A DNA stretch of 64,000 bases. Source: Atopobium sp. oral taxon 199 str. F0494 (GTDB taxonomy: Bacteria; Actinomycetota; Coriobacteriia; Coriobacteriales; Atopobiaceae). The position numbers and the translations under genes were made by a program. Numbering within the stretch: position 1 is the first letter of the stretch; each line of letters begins with the position of its first letter. This document shows, piece by piece, positions 10,813 through 19,797 of the stretch. The notes beneath the pieces are model-generated. The model was not told where the DNA came from and searched no databases. It saw only the letters and a program-made list of their open reading frames with translations. Location of the stretch: NCBI RefSeq assembly GCF_000411555.1, contig NZ_KE150486.1, positions 1,178,001 through 1,242,000 on the forward strand, given 5' to 3'.

Positions 10813-11100
10813 CTAATGTGAAAAACGGTTGAAAAAATAACCAAAAATTGCAGCTATCACGAGCTGTGTCAGCTGCTTTATTGCGTCTCGCCAGCTCTGG
10901 GCCGGTCTCTCTTTCAGCTCCTTAAGGTCACCTTTAATTTCGCCAAGCATGGCGGAGATGTTATTAAGCTCAGTGCGCACTGCAATACCGTCCATCCGGA
11001 GCTGATCTATTTGCTTTCCGTGCTCAGTAAGCCGTCTATCGTGTATCTCTACACGATCTTGTAGTTTGGCAACTTCGGTGGCGATTTCACTATCTTCCAT
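10813..11100 (-). CDS. XhlA-like membrane-anchored coiled-coil protein
   Basis: The 95-residue protein has a long heptad helix (residues 1-70, LQDRVEIHDRRL, MLGEIKGDLKELKER) followed by a single C-terminal membrane segment (LVIAAIFGYFFNRF). This is the layout of haemolysin XhlA, a holin partner in Bacillus PBSX-type prophages. It sits between the tail-tip gene and the holin, fitting a lysis accessory role. Confidence 0.75.
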   Translation of the reverse strand: MEDSEIATEVAKLQDRVEIHDRRLTEHGKQIDQLRMDGIAVRTELNNISAMLGEIKGDLKELKERPAQSWRDAIKQLTQLVIAAIFGYFFNRFSH

Positions 11101-11115
11101 GTGATTTCACCTCCC

Positions 11116-13551
11116 CTACGCAAAAGCCTTAGGCATGACAAGGCATAGCCCACTACAGTACCCAGAGCTGCTGTTGTAAACCCATATATCGCCGTATGAG
11201 CCGCCCACGCCATCAACCCATACGCCAGCTGTAGACTGCGCTTGCTGTGTTGCAAGTACTACGTAGTTGCTGTCAGCCGGGCGCCATTTCTCCGGAAGCT
11301 TCTCAACGGTGTGCACACCGGAGTATCCGGCCGGAACGTATACATCCAAGAGCAAAAAACCACCATAAATACGCCACTTGACATATGCACGAGGTATGAC
11401 ATTTGAGCCATCTGTTACCTTCATCGTGACCCATGGCGTGACGGTAAGCAGGTTTACCATGTGAGCAAAACTTCCGGCCGCTGTACGCTGCGATGGGTCA
11501 TCTTCGTGATAGCTCATAACGTACTGCTCGGCATCAAAGGAGATGCGCGAGCTGTGGCCGAGAGTAAGTGCGTTAACTCCAGCCCGTAGAGCCGTTACGT
11601 AGAAATCTTGCTCATTTTTGATGCGGAGACTTTCCGAGTGCCATTCGACACACAACCACTCCCCAACGCTGTCTTTAATCTTCTTTGCACTGATTACCAA
11701 TGCACCAGCGCAAAGCTTGATGACAGCCGATACGTTGTTCTTTGCGAGCTCAATCAACCCTTTGGTAATAGAGGTCTGCTCCGTATTACCATCCATGACA
11801 TGTAGCCCTTGATGGTCAACTGTCGTGTGAGCGCTTGACTTGCTCCCTACGTGCGCTCCGTCTGCGTCAGTGCTAAAAGCATTACCGAGCTTATCTACTG
11901 CTTGCTTAGCGGCTGTAGCCGTCTCTTCAGCTTGTGTGGCAACTGTACCGGCTGCACTGGCCATTTGTTTTGCTTCTGTTGCCTTGCCGTCTACTGCTGC
12001 AGCTTGCGTGGCCGCAGTCTTGGCCTGTGTCTTGGCGTCATGTGCTTCTTGACCGGCTGCCTCTGCGGTCTCTTTGGCTTCCGTAGCTGCTGCTTTAGCC
12101 GCTGCAACATCAGATACAACCGTCGTGACGGCTTGCGCTGCCTTCTCGGCTTTGGTACTTACTTCTTCCACCTTAGACGCCGCGGCATCCGCCTTCTTAG
12201 TCGCCGTAGTGACTTGCTCTTCCACTTTGACAACGGTCTTTTTGGCTTCCTCGGCTTTCTTGTCAGCTTTGACAGCGCGGTCATCTACCTCTGCCACCTT
12301 AATAGTGGTTTTCTTGGTGTCCTCCGCGATAGTGCGAGTGGACGCTGAGAGCGCTGTGACGCGTCGTTGCTGAGCGTCTGCGTCGTCTTGTGCGCTTGTG
12401 CCTTCCTTAGTGAGCGTAGATGCAATGGCACCGAACTTATACTTTGTGTGAGTGGGGTCACAGATATCAATCGTACGGCCCACGCAAAGCATCATGCGAG
12501 ACAGTCCGTGCGGCTTGCTCTCGACAGACACTCTTTCGAGGAAGTTAATAGGTCGAATGCTCTTATCTGCGTAGTGCAGGTCAAAGGCTGACACCTCGAT
12601 AGCGTCATCAAAGCGCGCTGCTGCGAGCTCGGCCATAGCCTTCTCGGCGAGCTGCTTTTTGTCGGCTATGTCTCGATACTGGACGGTTTTCTCGATGACT
12701 CCGTAGCGCTCTGATTTAGTCTTATCAACGATTGCGTCGCCAAGGATATAGTAGTCAGGGCTGACGGCTACATACACGCCGTCTTGCTCTCCATCATCGA
12801 TGGTAACGTCGTGCTCGTGCTCGCCCTCGCCTGCTTTTCCAACTGGCACAACAGCCGTAAAGATATCCTTACCGTCAGCGCCGGTTGAGAGATCTAAAAG
12901 ATTTTGCCCGAGCTCTACAGCCTGTGTAGACTCCGCAGCACCGCGAGAAGGTAGCCAGTCGATAACAGAGCCGTAGTCATCGTATCGCACGCGGAAATAG
13001 CCCCCACAGAGCTTTGTAAGCTTGTCGCGCATCTCTTTTATCGTGGTCGGACGACTTCCAGTGCCACGCTGCAGACGTCCATAATCAATGCCTGCATTGA
13101 TGCCAATACGAAATGTTGAGCAGCGATTTGCTACGTGTTTGTTGTGCTGGTCGATAAACCATGAAAAGAGCTTATCGGCTTCTTGTGGAGCATTGACAGG
13201 GCAGTCGATCTCTTGCGTGTCATAGGTCTTGTAAGGCCGTACGGTCGTATCGTTGAGGTAGGCCATAGCGCTCTCGCAAACGATCTTTTTCTGTCCATCC
13301 ATGTCCATGGATACAGAGCGTATACGGCCGCGAAAAAGGATCTCTCCGCTCTCAATCTCTTTAAGTTCGACTTCACGCTCGGTTGCCATGACTGCATCAT
13401 GGCCAAAAGTAGACCAAAGCGGGTGTGTGGGTGCAATCTTAAAAGTAAGAGTCGGGGATTGTCCCGACTCTTCTTTCAGCTCTGCGCTTATGACCTGTAT
13501 ATCGGTACGCGGGTTGTGGAGCACTTGCCCCGCATAGTTCATGGCATACAT
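11116..13551 (-). CDS. Prophage tail-tip protein (tail endopeptidase/spike family)
   Basis: The 811-residue protein has three parts. Residues 1-360 match the prophage tail / endopeptidase-tail family found behind distal tail proteins (N-terminus FKIAPTHPLWSTFG). Residues 370-560 are a long low-complexity coiled coil rich in Ala, Lys, Thr and Glu. Residues 590-811 are beta-rich and aromatic and probably contact the host surface. The ATG at 13551 has aaagga 11 bases upstream; ATG 13542 is an alternative. It begins four bases after the small tail gene ends. Confidence 0.85.
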   Translation of the reverse strand: MYAMNYAGQVLHNPRTDIQVISAELKEESGQSPTLTFKIAPTHPLWSTFGHDAVMATEREVELKEIESGEILFRGRIRSVSMDMDGQKKIVCESAMAYLNDTTVRPYKTYDTQEIDCPVNAPQEADKLFSWFIDQHNKHVANRCSTFRIGINAGIDYGRLQRGTGSRPTTIKEMRDKLTKLCGGYFRVRYDDYGSVIDWLPSRGAAESTQAVELGQNLLDLSTGADGKDIFTAVVPVGKAGEGEHEHDVTIDDGEQDGVYVAVSPDYYILGDAIVDKTKSERYGVIEKTVQYRDIADKKQLAEKAMAELAAARFDDAIEVSAFDLHYADKSIRPINFLERVSVESKPHGLSRMMLCVGRTIDICDPTHTKYKFGAIASTLTKEGTSAQDDADAQQRRVTALSASTRTIAEDTKKTTIKVAEVDDRAVKADKKAEEAKKTVVKVEEQVTTATKKADAAASKVEEVSTKAEKAAQAVTTVVSDVAAAKAAATEAKETAEAAGQEAHDAKTQAKTAATQAAAVDGKATEAKQMASAAGTVATQAEETATAAKQAVDKLGNAFSTDADGAHVGSKSSAHTTVDHQGLHVMDGNTEQTSITKGLIELAKNNVSAVIKLCAGALVISAKKIKDSVGEWLCVEWHSESLRIKNEQDFYVTALRAGVNALTLGHSSRISFDAEQYVMSYHEDDPSQRTAAGSFAHMVNLLTVTPWVTMKVTDGSNVIPRAYVKWRIYGGFLLLDVYVPAGYSGVHTVEKLPEKWRPADSNYVVLATQQAQSTAGVWVDGVGGSYGDIWVYNSSSGYCSGLCLVMPKAFA

Positions 13552-13554
13552 CGG

Positions 13555-14016
13555 TTATGCCGTCCTTTCCCACATGAAGACTGACCTGTAAGGCGGCATG
13601 TTGTTATGTGGCTGGTTGCCACCAGTCGCGTCTACTCTAAAGCGGTAGTCAGTGTGTGTGTCAGCAGATGCCGCTGACCACTGGTTACCGCCGCCCCAGT
13701 CGGTGCCATAGTGCATGGAAGTATCGTGGTTGTGCGAAGGCATCTCAGCCACAGTAAGCGTGTGCTCTTCCTCGCCGCCGGTAGAGCCTACTGGGTGCTT
13801 CTGAGATTGCGCCAGCAAAAAGACGCCATTGATAGGCGACCAGGTACCGCCGAGGAAGGTTCCGGGGTCGGTCGGCTTGGTAGACTGGTAGATGCTGCCT
13901 ACCGGATAGAGGGCATCGAGCAAATCGAAGTTTGTTGCCAGGTCCTTTATGGTTTGCGTAACCTCGTCGGTTACATCAGGTTTTATAAGCTTGAGATTCT
14001 TTGTCTTGGTACTCAT
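13555..14016 (-). CDS. Tail collar / baseplate-like protein
   Basis: The 153-residue protein has an N-terminal helix, then YPVGSIYQSTKPTDPGTFLGGTW, a motif typical of phage tail-collar and short baseplate proteins, and a His-rich C-terminus (MPSHNHDTSMH, NNMPPYRSVFMWERTA). It is probably part of the tail tip. The ATG at 14016 overlaps the upstream stop (TGATG) and has ggaagga upstream; an extension to 14031 is unlikely. Confidence 0.8.
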   Translation of the reverse strand: MSTKTKNLKLIKPDVTDEVTQTIKDLATNFDLLDALYPVGSIYQSTKPTDPGTFLGGTWSPINGVFLLAQSQKHPVGSTGGEEEHTLTVAEMPSHNHDTSMHYGTDWGGGNQWSAASADTHTDYRFRVDATGGNQPHNNMPPYRSVFMWERTA

Positions 14017-14870
14017 CAGATATCCTTCCATTCAAAGGTAAGGGTTATGTCGTTGCCATCGTGAGATTCGTTGTCGCCAACATAAGCGTTGTCATGCCAC
14101 ATACCGTGTATGCTGTCCCATGTCCTGCCTGTATAGGCAGACCACTTGATGCCTTTAAGGCGACCGATGCCGGCTCTGGCCATATAGCCAAAACGCAGAC
14201 TTTCATACTTGCTCCACGTGTCACCCTTATAGTCGCGCCATATGGCTGTACCGTAGTTGGGAGTAGTGTTTACCACAACAATGTTTTTGCCGTTGTGTAA
14301 CTTAGCATCTTCATTTACCCAAGAACCAGCGTCTAAAGCAAAGCTTTGGCCGTTGATGTTGATGATCGTAGAAGTGGTGCAAGTTATTACTGGGGTAACT
14401 ACCTTAGCGGGACCGTTTACGATGTAGGTTTTGCCGAGCTCTCCGTTAAGGACGTACTCATAGACTCCTTTTGATTTGTAGGGGTCACACGTAACCTTAA
14501 TCTTTACGCCAACGGTCTTTGTGTAGAGCTTTTGAGACACAACTTCAAAGCGTCCGCGATAGGTATAGGGCTTATCCCATGAGAGAGTAAAGTTATAGGT
14601 TCTGCCGTGCAGATAATTTCTAAGAGCAGTAAGAAGCTGTTCAATGTCTTCCCATCCGTCGCACTCAATCGGATAAAGCGTGAAATCAATCGAGCGTGTC
14701 TCAAATAGGGGTCTGCCGGCCATCCACTCAGATAGATCGATGATGCCGTCGGAACCTGGTATCTCTACATGCGAGACCTTTTGCTCCGGCGGATCATCGT
14801 TATATGAGGTGAGAAAACATTGGTAGGTCTCACAGAGAGGTGTACCGCCTACGACAATTTCGGCTGTCAT
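14016..14870 (-). CDS. Distal tail protein (Dit-like)
   Basis: The 284-residue protein follows the tape measure with an ATGA overlap, the standard place for Dit in siphoviruses of Gram-positive hosts. The N-terminal half (about 1-135) has the family's pattern, with PGSDGIIDLSEW and the RPLFETRSIDFTL strand. The C-terminal half is an added beta-rich domain with many aromatic residues. It should form the hub joining tail tube and tip. Confidence 0.8.
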   Translation of the reverse strand: MTAEIVVGGTPLCETYQCFLTSYNDDPPEQKVSHVEIPGSDGIIDLSEWMAGRPLFETRSIDFTLYPIECDGWEDIEQLLTALRNYLHGRTYNFTLSWDKPYTYRGRFEVVSQKLYTKTVGVKIKVTCDPYKSKGVYEYVLNGELGKTYIVNGPAKVVTPVITCTTSTIININGQSFALDAGSWVNEDAKLHNGKNIVVVNTTPNYGTAIWRDYKGDTWSKYESLRFGYMARAGIGRLKGIKWSAYTGRTWDSIHGMWHDNAYVGDNESHDGNDITLTFEWKDI

Positions 14871-17125
14871 CTATACGCCACCACCTTTCTCTCACCAAGG
14901 ATTGCATCAACGTAGGGAGTGACAATTCCTCCGACTTCGCGGCCATCCATGTAGATCTTCAAGCTCCGAATGTCATCGCGGAGTGCTCGGAGTTCTTCTA
15001 CAACGTTGATTTGTCCGGTATCAGCGGTTTCGACAGCATCAACGACATAGCCTTTAAGATTGTCGATTGGCAGTATTGCTTCGTCGCCTGCTTCACCACC
15101 GCCCATAAGGCCGTTGCGATTTGAGCCGAAGATAGTCGGCTTGGTAAGAATGGCTCCTTTGGCATACCATTCCACTCCAAGGTGTGGTATCGATGGTGGA
15201 TTAAGAGAGAAGCTGCCTGTAATCGAGAAGTGTGGAAGCTTGATATGGGGTAGCTCAATGTGCATACCACTGAAGAATCCCATAATCCTACCGGGAACAC
15301 CTGCGATGAAGTCAACGACTCCTTGAACCTTGCTACGTACGTTACCGATGACGCTTCCCACAGCAGACTGAAATGAGTGGAAGGCATTACCAACGGCAAA
15401 AACGGCGCTTGAGCATGCAGAAAATGCTGATTGTGCAAAGGCTGCAAATCCGGATATGGCAGTGCCAATAGCAGAAAATATTGAGTAGGCGATATTGCCC
15501 AGTATCGTAAAGGCACTACCAAGGTTTGAAAGATTTGCACTGACGGCAGAAAGTAACGGCTGCAACGCCTGTATTGCCACACTTAAAGCAGCGCCGAGTA
15601 TGTTTGCTACTGGTTGAAGCATGGCAAACACACCCTGCAGAACCGATACTAGAAGGTTGAAAGCGCCATTGAGCAACCCTAGGGCAGCGTTAATGACCGG
15701 GAGGATAGAAACGCCAAGCTGAATGAGAGGATCAATAAAGGGTTGAAGGATGCTGTAGAGTGATCCCGTAAGATCAATCATCCCTGTTAAGACGGTAGTG
15801 ATGATTTCGCCTACACTTTGGAAGATCTCACCGACTTGGTTTATGGCGTCAGAGTCACTAAGTACGTTGCTGATGCTTTCGCCAAGCTGGCTGAAGAAGT
15901 CAAAGATGGAGCTAAACTCCTCTTCCAGTGAACCAAATATTGCGTAGACATCAATACCGGTGACATCAATAAACCGGTCAATAGCAACTTTGTTGGCATC
16001 CATAAAGCCGGTAATGCCGTTATAGATGCTGTCAGCAATATCTGTACCGATACTACTCAAGTCAACGCCCTCAAAAAGCCCGCTTAAGTTTTGTGTGAGA
16101 CTACCGGCAAGCTCCGGTAGAGAGCCAAGCAGAGACACTGCGGCATCAAAGGCCCCGCGCAGCCCATCGGCGATGCCTTGGGCTATGGCTTTGAAGTCGA
16201 TATTTTCAATGACGGTATGGATAAGGTTGCCGAGCTCTGAGCTGACTCCTGAAATGACTCCAGGAAGTGAAGCAAAGAGCCCCTGAGTAATACGGGCAAT
16301 CGTTGGGATCAGGTTCTTGGCTACATCTCCTACCGACTTAAGCAGCTTCTCGGACATGCCTTCGATATCGCCGTTGGGATCGGCGATAGCAGTGAGCCAG
16401 TTCTCCCAAGCCGCCTTCATGGTCTGAATAGAACCTTGAATAGTTTCGGATGCCTCATGGGCAGAGTTGCCCATAATACCCTGCTGCTCTTGGATGTCAT
16501 GTATTGCCTGGACTACATCGCCGTACTTTTCAATCGTAAGATCTCCGGCGCGGCCGTTTGCCTTCTCGAACTCGTTGGCGTCTTTGATGAGACGTTCCAT
16601 CTCGGTCTTCGTGCCGCCGTAACCGAGCTTCAAGTTGTCAAGCATGGTGTAGTTCTGCTTGGCGAAGCCTTGGTAGGCATCTTGGACGGACTGAAGATTA
16701 GTTCCGAAGATAGAGGCGTTATCTGCCATATCGGTGATCGCCATGTTGCCCGCGGCTGCGGCCTTGACGACATCGCCGCCAAAGGATTGCTTGAGGGCTG
16801 CTCCCATGCTATTCAGCTGATCCATGTATTGGTTCATGGAAACGCCGGCAATAGCATAGGCGTCTTGCGCATTTTTCATTACCTGGTCAGACGCGCTGCC
16901 GAAGATCTTCTGAACACCACCGGAGAGCTGCTCAAAGTTTGCATAAGAGTCAAAAGCCTGTTTTCCGACAGCAACAACTGCCGATCCAATGGCGGCGACT
17001 GAGGCAGTTACACCGAGGGCAGCAAGCTTCATGCCACTAAAAGCACCAAACGCTGCATTGCTATTAAACCCTTTTAAGGAAGGAATGATAGAAATGTACC
17101 CGGAGCCTACCTCTGTGTTAGCCAT
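14867..17125 (-). CDS. Tail tape measure protein
   Basis: At 752 residues this is the longest tail protein except the tip. It has the tape-measure N-terminal domain (FEQLSGGVQKIFGSASDQVMKNA, SIFGTNLQSVQDAYQGFAKQNY) and a long stretch of hydrophobic helices, followed by a soluble C-terminus (KPTIFGSNRNGLMGGGEAGDEAI). It sets tail length and is ejected with DNA. The ATG at 17125 follows aggaggt by five bases. Confidence 0.92.
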   Translation of the reverse strand: MANTEVGSGYISIIPSLKGFNSNAAFGAFSGMKLAALGVTASVAAIGSAVVAVGKQAFDSYANFEQLSGGVQKIFGSASDQVMKNAQDAYAIAGVSMNQYMDQLNSMGAALKQSFGGDVVKAAAAGNMAITDMADNASIFGTNLQSVQDAYQGFAKQNYTMLDNLKLGYGGTKTEMERLIKDANEFEKANGRAGDLTIEKYGDVVQAIHDIQEQQGIMGNSAHEASETIQGSIQTMKAAWENWLTAIADPNGDIEGMSEKLLKSVGDVAKNLIPTIARITQGLFASLPGVISGVSSELGNLIHTVIENIDFKAIAQGIADGLRGAFDAAVSLLGSLPELAGSLTQNLSGLFEGVDLSSIGTDIADSIYNGITGFMDANKVAIDRFIDVTGIDVYAIFGSLEEEFSSIFDFFSQLGESISNVLSDSDAINQVGEIFQSVGEIITTVLTGMIDLTGSLYSILQPFIDPLIQLGVSILPVINAALGLLNGAFNLLVSVLQGVFAMLQPVANILGAALSVAIQALQPLLSAVSANLSNLGSAFTILGNIAYSIFSAIGTAISGFAAFAQSAFSACSSAVFAVGNAFHSFQSAVGSVIGNVRSKVQGVVDFIAGVPGRIMGFFSGMHIELPHIKLPHFSITGSFSLNPPSIPHLGVEWYAKGAILTKPTIFGSNRNGLMGGGEAGDEAILPIDNLKGYVVDAVETADTGQINVVEELRALRDDIRSLKIYMDGREVGGIVTPYVDAILGERKVVAYR

Positions 17126-17143
17126 GTTCACCTCCTATAAGGG

Positions 17144-17593
17144 TTAGTTGTTGTCCCACCAGTCGTTAAATTCACTGATGGGGATTGGGTCTTTGCCATA
17201 GCGCTTTGTTGTTTCTTTGACTCCCGGACGCTTAAGTGGCTTCGGCTTCGGTTGTTTCTTGGTCGAGTTGGTTGAGCTATAAAGCCACATCAGCCAGTTC
17301 AACTGATCGGAAATCGTGGCCAGAAGCTGAGGAATGATTGCGCTCGACTCCCATGTTGCAAACTCGGCATACTCAGGATTGAGTTCTTGCCATGTCTCAC
17401 TTGTTTTGGGAAGTCTTTTCACAAAAGAGGAGAGCGCCCTAAAACTAAGACGCCCTCCCAAATCATCCAGAGTAAAGCTTGTTGTTGTCATAAGGTCATA
17501 CTCAAGTGCCTCGGTGTGCTCGACAACCAAACACGCGAGACTTATTATTCCCCCGTTGTAGCGCCTCCGGCATCTGTACGGAGTTTGTTCCAC
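17144..17593 (-). CDS. Tail assembly chaperone, downstream frame (GT-like)
   Basis: The open frame overlaps the preceding chaperone by 49 bases and lies in the -1 frame relative to it, between the chaperone and the tape measure. This is the classic G/GT arrangement. The product probably appears mainly as a fusion made by a ribosomal slip at a run of five G residues near 17553-17557. It ends with a basic, Pro/Lys-rich region and FNDWWDNN. An independent start may also be used (MTTTSFTL). Confidence 0.7.
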   Translation of the reverse strand: MEQTPYRCRRRYNGGIISLACLVVEHTEALEYDLMTTTSFTLDDLGGRLSFRALSSFVKRLPKTSETWQELNPEYAEFATWESSAIIPQLLATISDQLNWLMWLYSSTNSTKKQPKPKPLKRPGVKETTKRYGKDPIPISEFNDWWDNN

Positions 17594-17817
17594 TCACTCA
17601 TAAGTACCGACAAATCGGTAACACTGAGCTCTTCTACCTTAGGCATATAGGGCTCAAGAAAGCGGATGAACCACTCAACGGCTTCGAGATTTTCTGTATC
17701 CGGCATTACCATGCCGGCACGGCGTACATCTGCTAGTGTCGGCTCAAGTGGGATATGGCACACCTTACCATTGACCTCAACGTCAAGTGTGGCGTGCTTG
17801 GTTACGAGTTTCAGCAT
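17545..17817 (-). CDS. Tail assembly chaperone (G-like)
   Basis: The 90-residue acidic protein directly follows the major tail protein, sharing the base at its start, and should coat the tape measure during tail assembly. Its last codons read ACG GGG GAA TAA, and the downstream chaperone frame is entered by a -1 shift within this G-run. Confidence 0.72.
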   Translation of the reverse strand: MLKLVTKHATLDVEVNGKVCHIPLEPTLADVRRAGMVMPDTENLEAVEWFIRFLEPYMPKVEELSVTDLSVLMSEWNKLRTDAGGATTGE

Positions 17818-18398
17818 TATTTGGTCACGACTCCATCGTCCAGATAGATATAGATACTGTTGCCGGCGGCATCACGCTGGCACTTGAGTGTGATGGGCAC
17901 CTTGATAGGCTCAGAAGCTTGGAAGGTCATCTCACTCGGTGGAATTGCCTGCCCGCGTGGGATAACGATTAGTACCTTCGCAGCGCCATCTTTTATCTTG
18001 TAAACCCAAGAGCGAACCTCAGGCAGTCGCGCGCCAATGGCGAGCTTGATTTGTGTGCCGTGGCTATTTGTTGCGGGAGTAGTAGTTACCGACTTGGAGC
18101 CAAAGGCGCGGATAAGCGAACGCTCACTCATTTCGAGTTCGGTGTATTTAATCTCACCGTTAAACGATTCTAAGAGTTGTCGCACCGCTGCACCATTTGC
18201 TTCGGTGATGTCTTTTGTCGAGAAGTCGGTAGTGAGCTGTACACCATCGCTATCGACGTAGCCCGAATCCTTAAAAGCAGCGTTAATAGCGCCTGTTACA
18301 TCAGTCGGAAGAACAGTACCAACGGGGGCATCCAAAACCGCCCCCGTGGTCTCTTGATCAAGAGCACCGACTAATACTTTACTTGCATCAACGGCCAT
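17817..18398 (-). CDS. Major tail protein
   Basis: The 193-residue protein is in the position of the tail tube subunit, between the tail terminator and the chaperones. It starts MAVDASKVLVGALDQETTGAVLDAP, a pattern common in siphovirus tube proteins of Gram-positive hosts, and has predicted beta-rich character. Confidence 0.82.
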   Translation of the reverse strand: MAVDASKVLVGALDQETTGAVLDAPVGTVLPTDVTGAINAAFKDSGYVDSDGVQLTTDFSTKDITEANGAAVRQLLESFNGEIKYTELEMSERSLIRAFGSKSVTTTPATNSHGTQIKLAIGARLPEVRSWVYKIKDGAAKVLIVIPRGQAIPPSEMTFQASEPIKVPITLKCQRDAAGNSIYIYLDDGVVTK

Positions 18399-18400
18399 AA

Positions 18401-18766
18401 TTAGACCTCCTCATTTTTGATGTTTATTTGCATTTGAAACGTGACTTGCCAAGTGGTATAGCCACCGTCTTGCACCCCATAGCTGAACACGTTTGGAACA
18501 TCAACCTGGTTGATGTGTTTGTCAGTAGGGGGCGTTAGTTTAAGTGCGATTGCGAGTTCGTGAGCAAGCTGCTCACACTCAGCTTCGCTTTTAGCCCAGA
18601 TTGACACAGTGTATTCAGGGCTATCATGTGGATAATCCATAGTTCCACCGGTACGGTCAATCTGAGTAAAGGTGTTCGGAGTATCACGAGGAACCCTAGT
18701 CGAGCAGGGGACTTTGAGCGTCTCGGATACCCACTTCACCATAAACTCCATAGAGCTAAAGATCAT
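18401..18766 (-). CDS. Tail terminator / completion-like protein
   Basis: The 121-residue protein lies between the gp10-like protein and the tail tube, where siphoviruses encode their tail terminator. A segment EYTVSIWAKSEAECEQLAHELA resembles that family; identification rests mainly on position. Confidence 0.6.
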   Translation of the reverse strand: MIFSSMEFMVKWVSETLKVPCSTRVPRDTPNTFTQIDRTGGTMDYPHDSPEYTVSIWAKSEAECEQLAHELAIALKLTPPTDKHINQVDVPNVFSYGVQDGGYTTWQVTFQMQINIKNEEV

Positions 18767-18768
18767 AG

Positions 18769-19062
18769 TTATCCTTTACTGTTTCCCAGAGCCTTCTGCA
18801 GTGTGTTATGTAAGACGTTTGATCTCATAGCATGTCTGTCGGCGGTATAGACAACGCCGTGAGCACGCTTTTTTCCTACGGTCACACGTGCCCCATAGCG
18901 GCGTCCTCCATACATGGACGTTGCGCGATCTCTTACCTTTTCAGCTTTTCTTAAGAGTTTTCGCTGCATCTTGTCGCCTTTAAGCAGTTCATCAAGCTTG
19001 CTTGGCTCATAACGTAGATGCACCGTACCGTGAGCAGTGGATGCGCTGTATGTCTTAGCCAT
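18769..19062 (-). CDS. HK97 gp10-like head-tail protein
   Basis: The 97-residue, strongly basic protein has the helix KMQRKLLRKAEKVRDRATSM and the C-terminal VVYTADRHAMRSNVLHNTLQKAL, in line with HK97 gp10-like neck proteins. It overlaps the preceding gene by eight bases. Confidence 0.65.
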   Translation of the reverse strand: MAKTYSASTAHGTVHLRYEPSKLDELLKGDKMQRKLLRKAEKVRDRATSMYGGRRYGARVTVGKKRAHGVVYTADRHAMRSNVLHNTLQKALGNSKG

Positions 19063-19405
19063 CAGTCGCTCCTAAAGGTACAATGCAGCGCCACGGCCAC
19101 CGAGGTGGCAACATCTTATCCGGGTATTCGACGGGCTCTCCGATGACCGTAAGCCACAGCTTGCCATCTGTACTGACTTTGGCCTTCTTAAGCCTTTGAG
19201 CCCATCCCTTTGGGAAGTAGGCGGTTGCCCTGATCTCAACGCCTTCTGGGCGCTCAATCACAAGGTCTTTTGGCTGGCCGGGGGCAAACATACATCCCTC
19301 GACCGGTACCGGCTCAGCATACGTAAAAGTCTCGTTGCCCAGTCGGTCTTTACCGGACGATGTGCGCTCTTTTACAAACAATGTCATCTTTGGGTGATAC
19401 ATCAC
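19055..19405 (-). CDS. Head-tail joining (head closure) protein
   Basis: The 116-residue protein begins with a short strand and the motif VKERTSSGKDRLGNETFTY, characteristic of phage head-tail joining proteins. It overlaps its upstream neighbour by four bases. Confidence 0.7.
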   Translation of the reverse strand: MMYHPKMTLFVKERTSSGKDRLGNETFTYAEPVPVEGCMFAPGQPKDLVIERPEGVEIRATAYFPKGWAQRLKKAKVSTDGKLWLTVIGEPVEYPDKMLPPRWPWRCIVPLGATDG

Positions 19406-19797
19406 GGCTCCTTTGGCAAGGGATTTGCGTAGAGCACGTCTCCCTCATCAACCCCAAGCAGATTCTTCTCAAACGTCGTGAAATAGATATCTCCTGTGGG
19501 ATTGGCATACGATGTCGAACCTTGAAATTGTGACGCCATCCAAGACTGACTGGTTACGCCGATAGGCGTCTCTTCTCCTGCTTGCAAAACTCGTATCGTT
19601 GCCTGACAGACAACAAGCTTGAGCACAGCTGGATCCTTATCAGCCCAATCGCAAAGAGAGGCAACAGCGGCAGTGACAAGAGAGAGCAGGCTTTGAGCCC
19701 GCTCCCTCTCACTGTCTTCAAGCGCTGGATAGAGTGCTTTAAGGTCATCAAGCGTGGCAAAGGGATGCTCCGGGGCTTTGGCGCCCATGTTAGGCAC
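19402..19797 (-). CDS. Head-tail connector (Gp15/Gp19/Gp42-like)
   Basis: The 131-residue protein directly follows the capsid gene with an eight-base overlap. It opens with FATLDDLKALYPALEDSERERAQSLL, the helical adaptor pattern of this connector family, which docks on the portal. Confidence 0.72.
   Translation of the reverse strand: MPNMGAKAPEHPFATLDDLKALYPALEDSERERAQSLLSLVTAAVASLCDWADKDPAVLKLVVCQATIRVLQAGEETPIGVTSQSWMASQFQGSTSYANPTGDIYFTTFEKNLLGVDEGDVLYANPLPKEP

Noticed and set aside
11840-12373. Ala/Val/Ser- and Cys-rich plus-strand frames over the tail-tip gene
   Set aside because: They arise from the repetitive Ala/Lys coiled coil on the other strand and show no start signals.
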